Source of the DNA: RFTU01 sp046094505
GTDB lineage: Bacteria; Pseudomonadota; Gammaproteobacteria; Burkholderiales; Burkholderiaceae_C
NCBI GenBank assembly: GCA_046094505.1
Contig: JBJTHN010000052.1
Span: 1 to 10,994 of the forward strand
Direction of reading: 5' to 3'
DNA: 10,994 bases
This document shows positions 6,645 through 10,994 of this stretch, piece after piece. Every line of letters starts with the position of its first letter. Positions within the stretch are counted from its first letter, which is position 1. Made by a program: the position numbers and the translations under genes. A model generated the notes under the pieces. The model saw nothing but the letters and a program-made list of their open reading frames with translations. It did no database searches and was not told where the DNA came from.

Positions 6645-7408
6645 CACCAGGTGTTGAACGCAAGGCCTGGGGCCGCAGGCACACGCTGCGCTGGGGCCTG
6701 AGGCTTGGTGTGGCTGCTGTCGCACAAGCCTACGCACCAGCATGGGCGCAGACCCCAGAAGGCTCTGTGCAGCAGCGCCAGTTCTCTGGCCGCGCGCTGC
6801 ACGCCGAGACCGGCCAGTGGCTGTACACCGAGGTACACCAGCAACAACTGCGCGGCGGGCGGTGGGTGGCCGGCACGATCCGATACGTCTCACCACAGGG
6901 GGTGTTGCTGGGCGAAAAGCGCTTGGAGTTCGGCCGCGACCGCTTTGTCCCCCTGATGCGCACGGTGTATCCGGCCCTGGGCGAGGAGGAGGCCATCACC
7001 GAGGTGGGCGAAACCACCGTGAAGATGGAAACGGCCAAGGCAGGCCAGCGCAAGACGCGCGATGTGGCACGGGTTTCAGGCCTGGCCGTGGACTCTGGCT
7101 TTCACGTCTTCGTGCAGGAGCGGCTGGAGGAATTGGCCAGTGGGCGCACGGTGGCCATGCAGCTGGGTGTGATCAGCCAGTTCGACCACTTTCGTTTTCG
7201 AATCCGGCGCGCGGAGCCCGCTCAATCAGGCGTACTCAGGCTGCTGGTGGAGCCCGATTCGATGCTCAGGCTCCTGGTGCCCACCGTCCGCTTGGCCTAC
7301 GACCTGCGCAGCCGAGACATGCTGGAATACGAAGGGCTGTCCAATCTGGTGGACCCACAGACGCGCAAAGCGCCTGTGGTTCGCATCACCTACGCCTACC
7401 CGGGCTGA
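6641..7408 (+). CDS. Uncharacterised exported protein
   Basis: I do not recognise this 255-residue protein. The N-terminus reads as a signal peptide: basic residues with a twin arginine (RRHTLR at 12-17), a hydrophobic stretch, and a cleavage-like AWA before Q37. The RRxxLR pattern is only a loose match to Tat export. The mature part is mixed alpha/beta with alternating hydrophobic residues that suggest beta strands, for example RQFSGRALHAETGQWLYTEV and VVRITYAY. It has no cysteines, no lipobox and no obvious catalytic motif. The shape recalls periplasmic beta-barrel or lipid-carrier-like domains, without firm support. The ATG overlaps the methyltransferase stop by four bases, so it is translationally coupled to it and likely works on the same product. 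Its stop is three bases from the convergent ilvD stop. Confidence 0.82.
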   Translation: MTPGVERKAWGRRHTLRWGLRLGVAAVAQAYAPAWAQTPEGSVQQRQFSGRALHAETGQWLYTEVHQQQLRGGRWVAGTIRYVSPQGVLLGEKRLEFGRDRFVPLMRTVYPALGEEEAITEVGETTVKMETAKAGQRKTRDVARVSGLAVDSGFHVFVQERLEELASGRTVAMQLGVISQFDHFRFRIRRAEPAQSGVLRLLVEPDSMLRLLVPTVRLAYDLRSRDMLEYEGLSNLVDPQTRKAPVVRITYAYPG

Positions 7409-7411
7409 GCC

Positions 7412-9097
7412 TCAGTCGAACTTGTCCAAGACCGCGCCTGCACTGGCGCTGGCCGCATGCTTGGCGAACTTGGCCATTACACCGCGCGTGTAGCGTGGTG
7501 CGGGCTTCTTCCAAGCCGCGCGGCGTCGCGCGAGTTCCGCATCGCTCACATTCACCTGCAGCAGCAACTGGTGCGCGTCAATGGTGATGGAATCGCCCTC
7601 GTGCACCAGGGCAATGGTGCCCCCTTCATAGGCCTCAGGCGCCACGTGGCCCACCACCATGCCCCAGGTGCCGCCACTGAAGCGGCCATCGGTGATCAGG
7701 CCCACGCTTTCGCCCAGGCCCTGGCCGATCAGGGCACCGGTGGGTGCCAACATCTCAGGCATGCCCGGGCCGCCTTTGGGGCCCAGGTAGCGCAGCACCA
7801 TCACGTCGCCCGCCTTGATCTTGCCGTCCATGATGGCCGCCAGCGCTGATTGCTCGTCGTCGAACACGCGGGCCGGCCCGGCGATCACCGGGTTCTTCAG
7901 CCCGGTGATCTTGGCCACGCAGCCCTCAGGGCTGAGGTTGCCCTTGAGGATGGCCAGGTGCCCCTGTGCGTAGATGGGCTTGCTCACGGGCAGGATCACA
8001 TCTTGGTTGGGGTCCAGGTCGGGCACATCGGCCAGGTTTTCAGCTACGGTCTTGCCGGTGATGGTCATGCAGTCGCCGTGCAGCAGGCCGTGTTTGAGCA
8101 TTTCCTTCATCAGGGCCGGAATGCCGCCGGCACGGTGCAGGTCAATGGCCAGGTACTTGCCGCTGGGCTTGAGGTTGCACAGCACCGGAATCTTCTTGCG
8201 CATGCGCTCGTAGTCGTCGATGGTCCAGTGCACACCCGCGCAGTGGGCAATGGCCAGGTAGTGCAGGATGGCATTGGTGGAGCCTCCCGTGGCCATGATC
8301 ACCGCCACCGCGTTCTCAATCGCCTTCTTGGTGACGATGTCCTTGGGCTTGAGGTCTTTCTTCACGGCCTCCACCAAAATGGCTGCGGCTTTCTTGACGC
8401 TGTCCACCACCTCGTCTTCCACATTGGCCATGGTCGAAGAGTAGGGCAGGGACATGCCCAAGGCTTCGAAGGAAGACGACATGGTGTTGGCGGTGTACAT
8501 GCCGCCGCAGGAGCCACTGCCCGGAATGGCGCGGCGCTCGATTTCGCAGAAGTCCTCTTCGCTCATCTTGCCGGCGCTGAACTGGCCCACAGCCTCAAAC
8601 ACGCTGACGATGTTGAGGTCCTGGCCCTTGTACTTGCCCGGCATGATGGTGCCGCCGTACACGTAGAGCGAGGGGACATTGGCACGCAGCATCCCCATCA
8701 TGCCGCCTGGCATGTTCTTGTCGCAGCCGCCAATCACGATCACGCCGTCCATCCACTGGCCACCCACGCAGGTTTCCACGCAGTCGGCGATCACCTCACG
8801 GCTGACCAGGGAGTACTTCATGCCCTCGGTGCCCATGGCCATGCCGTCGGAAATGGTGGGCGTGCCAAAGAGCTGGGCGTTGGCGCCGGCTTGTTTGAGG
8901 CCCTCAACCGCCGCATCAGCCAGGCGCTGCAAGCCTGAGTTGCAGGGTGTGATGGTGGAGTGCCCGTTGGCTACCCCAATCATGGGCTTGCCGAAGTCGG
9001 TTTCCTTGTAGCCCATGCCGTAGTACATGGAGCGGTTGGGCGCGCGGGCGACGCCCTCGGTGATGTTCTTGGAGCGGCGGTTGCTGGGTGTGCTCAT
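7412..9097 (-). CDS. ilvD: Dihydroxy-acid dehydratase
   Basis: IlvD dehydrates 2,3-dihydroxy-3-methyl acids to 2-oxo acids, the step before transamination in valine and isoleucine synthesis (and the source of leucine's precursor). The 561-residue length fits the shorter IlvD class. Three cysteines in the positions expected for a [2Fe-2S] cluster are seen: Cys52 in TPCNSG, Cys125 in GGCDKNMPG and Cys197 in GSCGGMYTANTM. The catalytic-type serine is Ser474 in DGRFSGGTWG. GDVMVLRYLGPKGGPGMPEM is also typical. The ATG at 9097 has no clear Shine-Dalgarno sequence, but the MSTPSNRRSKNIT N-terminus fits the family. The gene is divergent from lgt with 60 bases between start codons and convergent with the exported-protein gene. 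No leader peptide or attenuator is visible upstream. Confidence 0.97.
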   Translation of the reverse strand: MSTPSNRRSKNITEGVARAPNRSMYYGMGYKETDFGKPMIGVANGHSTITPCNSGLQRLADAAVEGLKQAGANAQLFGTPTISDGMAMGTEGMKYSLVSREVIADCVETCVGGQWMDGVIVIGGCDKNMPGGMMGMLRANVPSLYVYGGTIMPGKYKGQDLNIVSVFEAVGQFSAGKMSEEDFCEIERRAIPGSGSCGGMYTANTMSSSFEALGMSLPYSSTMANVEDEVVDSVKKAAAILVEAVKKDLKPKDIVTKKAIENAVAVIMATGGSTNAILHYLAIAHCAGVHWTIDDYERMRKKIPVLCNLKPSGKYLAIDLHRAGGIPALMKEMLKHGLLHGDCMTITGKTVAENLADVPDLDPNQDVILPVSKPIYAQGHLAILKGNLSPEGCVAKITGLKNPVIAGPARVFDDEQSALAAIMDGKIKAGDVMVLRYLGPKGGPGMPEMLAPTGALIGQGLGESVGLITDGRFSGGTWGMVVGHVAPEAYEGGTIALVHEGDSITIDAHQLLLQVNVSDAELARRRAAWKKPAPRYTRGVMAKFAKHAASASAGAVLDKFD

Positions 9098-9157
9098 GGG
9101 GAAATCGAAGTAGGCCCGAAGGCCCGCATTCTAGGTTCCGCTGATAGCATGCAGGCC

Positions 9158-9949
9158 ATGTGGATGCATCCCCAGTTCGACCCTGTGGCCTTGTCGCTTG
9201 GGCCCATCCAGGTGCATTGGTACGGTCTGAGCTACCTCCTGGCCTTCGTGCTGTTCATGTGGACCGCGCGGCTGCGCCTACGGCAGGGCGCCATGGCCGG
9301 GCAGGGCTGGGCACCCCGCGATGTGGAAGACCTGATGTTTTTCGGCATCCTGGGGGTCATCCTGGGCGGGCGTTTGGGATATGCCTTGTTCTACAAGCCT
9401 GAGCTGTACCTGGCGCAGCCCCTGGAGATTCTGAAAGTTTGGCAGGGCGGCATGTCCTTTCACGGCGGGCTTTTGGGCGTGTTGGCGGCCATGGCCTTGT
9501 TCGCTCGTCTGCGCCGGCGTTCTTTTTTGCAGGTCACCGACCTGATCGCGCCTTGTGTGCCGTTGGGCTTGGCCAGTGGGCGCTTGGGCAACTTCATTAA
9601 TGGGGAATTGTGGGGCCGGGTGGCCGACGCCAACCTTCCGTGGGCCATGGTGTTTCCGCAAAGCGGCGTGATGTTGCCGCGCCACCCATCGCAGCTGTAC
9701 CAATTGCTGCTCGAAGGCGTGTTGTTGTTCGTGTGTTTGTGGCTGTATGCGCGGCACCGGCGGGGCGTGGGGCAGGTGTCCGGCCTGTTCCTGGTGGGTT
9801 ACGGCGTCCTGCGTTTTGTGGCCGAGTTCTTCCGCGAGCCCGACGCCTTTCTGGGGCTCCTGGCCCTGAACATGAGCATGGGGCAATGGCTGTGCGTGCC
9901 CATGGTGGCGGCTGGACTGGTGCTGTGGTGGCGCGGTGCGCACGACTGA
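9158..9949 (+). CDS. lgt: Prolipoprotein diacylglyceryl transferase
   Basis: Lgt transfers a diacylglyceryl group from phosphatidylglycerol to the lipobox cysteine of prolipoproteins, the first step of lipoprotein maturation in the inner membrane. The 263-residue protein carries the Lgt signature GRLGNFINGELWGR at 141-154 (Arg142 corresponds to the essential Arg143 of E. coli), SFHGG with His102, HWYG with Tyr22, RHPSQLYQ and EFFREPD with Arg226. About seven hydrophobic segments are visible. Start choice is open among ATGs at 9149, 9158 and 9164; the family usually begins with a few residues before HPQFDP, so 9158 is chosen. No strong ribosome site is seen for any of them. dnaQ follows after 20 bases and may share the transcript. 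Confidence 0.96.
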   Translation: MWMHPQFDPVALSLGPIQVHWYGLSYLLAFVLFMWTARLRLRQGAMAGQGWAPRDVEDLMFFGILGVILGGRLGYALFYKPELYLAQPLEILKVWQGGMSFHGGLLGVLAAMALFARLRRRSFLQVTDLIAPCVPLGLASGRLGNFINGELWGRVADANLPWAMVFPQSGVMLPRHPSQLYQLLLEGVLLFVCLWLYARHRRGVGQVSGLFLVGYGVLRFVAEFFREPDAFLGLLALNMSMGQWLCVPMVAAGLVLWWRGAHD

Positions 9950-9969
9950 AGTGTGGGGTTGAAACAGCG

Positions 9970-10689
9970 GTGAGACAGATCTTTTTGGACACCGAGACCA
10001 CGGGGCTGAGCCCCGAGGCGGGCGACCGTGTGATCGAGATTGGCTGCGTGGAGATGGTCAACCGACGGTTGACCGGCCAAACACGCCACTACTACCTCAA
10101 CCCTGAGCGCTCCAGCAGCCCCGAGGCCCTGGAGGTGCACGGCTTGACCGACGAGTTCTTGGCTGACAAGCCCAAGTTTGCCGAGATCGCAGATGACTTT
10201 CTGGCCTGGCTGCAAGGGGCTGAAGTCATCATCCACAACGCCTCGTTCGACCTCAACTTTCTAAACCACGAGCTCAAGCGCCTGGGGCGTGAGGCGTTTT
10301 CTCGCCATGTGCCGGCTGTGACCGACAGCCTGTTGATGGCGCGTGATTTGTTCCCCGGCAAACGCAACTCCCTGGATGCCCTGTGCACACGACTTGAGGT
10401 GGACAACAGCAACCGAACCCTGCACGGTGCGCTGCTGGACGCTGGGCTGTTGGCTGAGGTGTTCATCCGCATGACGCGTGGGCAGGACAGCCTGGTGATT
10501 GATCAGGTGCACGGGCATAGGCATGCGCATGCGCTGGGCGAGCAGAAGGCCGCCACGCAGGACCTGGCGGGCCTGGCTGTGCTGCTGGTACAGCCTGATG
10601 CCCATGAGCTTGCCGAGCACGAGCGGGTATTGGCCGAATTGGACAAAGCCAGTGGCGATAAGACGGTGTGGCGCGAACTTGTGTCATAA
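9970..10689 (+). CDS. dnaQ: DNA polymerase III epsilon subunit (3'-5' proofreading exonuclease)
   Basis: DnaQ is the proofreading exonuclease of the replicative polymerase core. All DEDDh residues are present in the 239-residue protein: Asp7 and Glu9 in LDTETTG, Asp94 in IIHNASFD, and His152 and Asp157 in HGALLDA. Length matches E. coli DnaQ (243). The C-terminal tail (about 190-239) corresponds to the part that binds the polymerase alpha subunit. A short histidine-rich stretch HGHRHAHA lies at 181-188, at the linker between the exonuclease domain and tail. The start must be the GTG at 9970, because MRQIFLDTET is the expected N-terminus and no in-frame ATG is near. It follows lgt by 20 bases. 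The extended -10 element for the tRNA overlaps its stop codon. Confidence 0.96.
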   Translation: MRQIFLDTETTGLSPEAGDRVIEIGCVEMVNRRLTGQTRHYYLNPERSSSPEALEVHGLTDEFLADKPKFAEIADDFLAWLQGAEVIIHNASFDLNFLNHELKRLGREAFSRHVPAVTDSLLMARDLFPGKRNSLDALCTRLEVDNSNRTLHGALLDAGLLAEVFIRMTRGQDSLVIDQVHGHRHAHALGEQKAATQDLAGLAVLLVQPDAHELAEHERVLAELDKASGDKTVWRELVS

Positions 10690-10690
10690 T
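10682..10690 (+). promoter_or_regulatory. Extended -10 promoter element for tRNA-Val
   Basis: TGTCATAAT is an extended -10 (TG, one base, then CATAAT with five of six consensus bases) spanning the dnaQ stop codon. The -35 region is poor (AAGACG at 10660, 19-base spacing), which is tolerable for an extended -10. Transcription would start near 10697 and give a leader of about 90 bases before the tRNA. Confidence 0.5.
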
Positions 10691-10718
10691 GGGAGGCTTC
10701 CGGACGCGAGCAGCGCCC

Positions 10719-10772
10719 GGGCCCGCGCATCCCCATGCGCCATCAGGCGCATGGGGTTCCAGCGCCGGGCCC
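10719..10772. repeat. Long GC-rich hairpin between dnaQ and tRNA-Val
   Basis: CCCCATGCGCC (10731-10741) and GGCGCATGGGG (10746-10756) form a perfect 11-base stem around ATCA. Outside it, GCGC and GGGCCC blocks at 10719-10728 pair again with 10762-10772, with a small internal loop and one bulged C. There is no T-run after it, so it is not a standard terminator. It may end dnaQ transcription with Rho's help, protect the dnaQ 3' end, or be a processing stem in the tRNA leader. Confidence 0.7.
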
Positions 10773-10787
10773 ATGTGAACCAAATCC

Positions 10788-10862
10788 GGGCGGTTAGCTC
10801 AGCGGTAGAGCACTGCCTTCACACGGCAGGGGTCGCAGGTTCAAACCCTGCACCGCCCACCA
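10788..10862 (+). tRNA. tRNA-Val (anticodon CAC)
   Basis: The acceptor stem GGGCGGT pairs perfectly with ACCGCCC, followed by discriminator A and a genome-encoded CCA at 10860-10862. The D-arm region is TAGCTCAGCGGTAGAGCA. The anticodon arm CTGCC-TTCACAC-GGCAG puts the anticodon CAC at 10820-10822, which reads the GUG valine codon. The T-arm has GCAGG-TTCAAAC-CCTGC. There is a short variable loop and no intron. Confidence 0.97.
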
Positions 10863-10901
10863 AAAATCCGGTAAGTGGTTGTTTTTGTTGGTGAAGTAGC
10901 A

Positions 10902-10919
10902 CGCTTGCAGCGGTTTTTT
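10902..10919 (+). terminator. Possible weak terminator after tRNA-Val
   Basis: CGCT-TGC-AGCG forms a 4-base stem with a 3-base loop, followed by G and six Ts (10914-10919). It lies 40 bases after the tRNA. The T-run is convincing, the stem is short. Confidence 0.45.
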
Positions 10920-10924
10920 CAACC

Positions 10925-10942
10925 AGATCACGGCAGTGATCT
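10925..10942. promoter_or_regulatory. Perfect inverted repeat before the last gene
   Basis: AGATCAC-GGCA-GTGATCT is an exact 7-base inverted repeat with a 4-base centre. It ends 5 bases before the GAGGAG ribosome site of the gene starting at 10958. It could be a repressor operator or an RNA hairpin near the ribosome site. The binding protein is not recognisable. Confidence 0.45.
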
Positions 10943-10957
10943 ACTTGAGGAGCCGAG

Positions 10958-10994
10958 ATGCGAAACACCCCAAGACCGACCGTCGACCTCACCG
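10958..10994 (+). CDS. Start of an unrecognised gene (cut by right edge)
   Basis: An ATG at 10958 is preceded by a strong ribosome site, GAGGAG at 10947-10952, five bases upstream. Only 12 codons are in the window, reading MRNTPRPTVDLT. That is too short to name a family. The good ribosome site, the terminator just upstream and the inverted repeat together support a real gene start. Confidence 0.5.
   Translation, partial: MRNTPRPTVDLT

Noticed and set aside
7850..8938. A 362-codon plus-strand open frame opposite ilvD
   Set aside because: It lies wholly within ilvD, is rich in His, Gly and Val, and has no motif. It is a mirror frame of a conserved enzyme gene.
9098..9157. A regulatory leader or attenuator for ilvD
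   Set aside because: The 60-base gap to lgt has no short peptide rich in Ile, Leu or Val and no terminator with alternative stems.

Overview
The window looks like a chromosomal stretch from a high-GC betaproteobacterium, most likely order Burkholderiales and perhaps family Comamonadaceae. This is inferred from the GC-rich third codon positions, a tRNA-Val with anticodon CAC, the back-to-back ilvD and lgt genes, and the style of the proteins. I ran no search, so the taxonomy is an inference. No insertion sequence, prophage, CRISPR array or rRNA was seen. Coding density is very high.

Left part (1-2011): a secreted PhoD-type phosphatase runs off the left edge on the minus strand. It is divergent from an alpha/beta hydrolase of the kynurenine-formamidase-like type. 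Their start codons touch or overlap, so there is no intergenic promoter space.

Centre left (2012-4681): after a 177-base gap with two overlapping inverted repeats come a short rubrerythrin (diiron domain only), a strong hairpin terminator, a two-ferredoxin/two-CCG-domain iron-sulfur oxidoreductase related to GlpC/HdrD, and a DUF3501 protein. I read these three as one functional set: a peroxide-reducing rubrerythrin whose missing rubredoxin-type electron supply is provided by the iron-sulfur protein, with DUF3501 as an uncharacterised partner. This is the best candidate here for an incompletely described system.

Centre (4681-7408): a 40-base hairpin with a GGGGTC/GACCCC core overlaps the DUF3501 stop codon and resembles the palindromes linked to REP-associated (RAYT) transposases. 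It is followed by a compact same-strand trio: a DUF1295 membrane protein, a cyclopropane-synthase-like methyltransferase, and an unrecognised exported protein overlapping it by ATGA. Together they suggest a small lipid-modification unit.

Right part (7412-10994): ilvD (branched-chain amino acid synthesis) on the minus strand meets the exported protein tail to tail with three bases between them, and is divergent from lgt (lipoprotein diacylglyceryl transferase). Then come dnaQ (polymerase III proofreading subunit, GTG start), a long GC-rich hairpin, and tRNA-Val(CAC). Last come a weak terminator, a perfect inverted repeat, and the first codons of a gene cut by the right edge.
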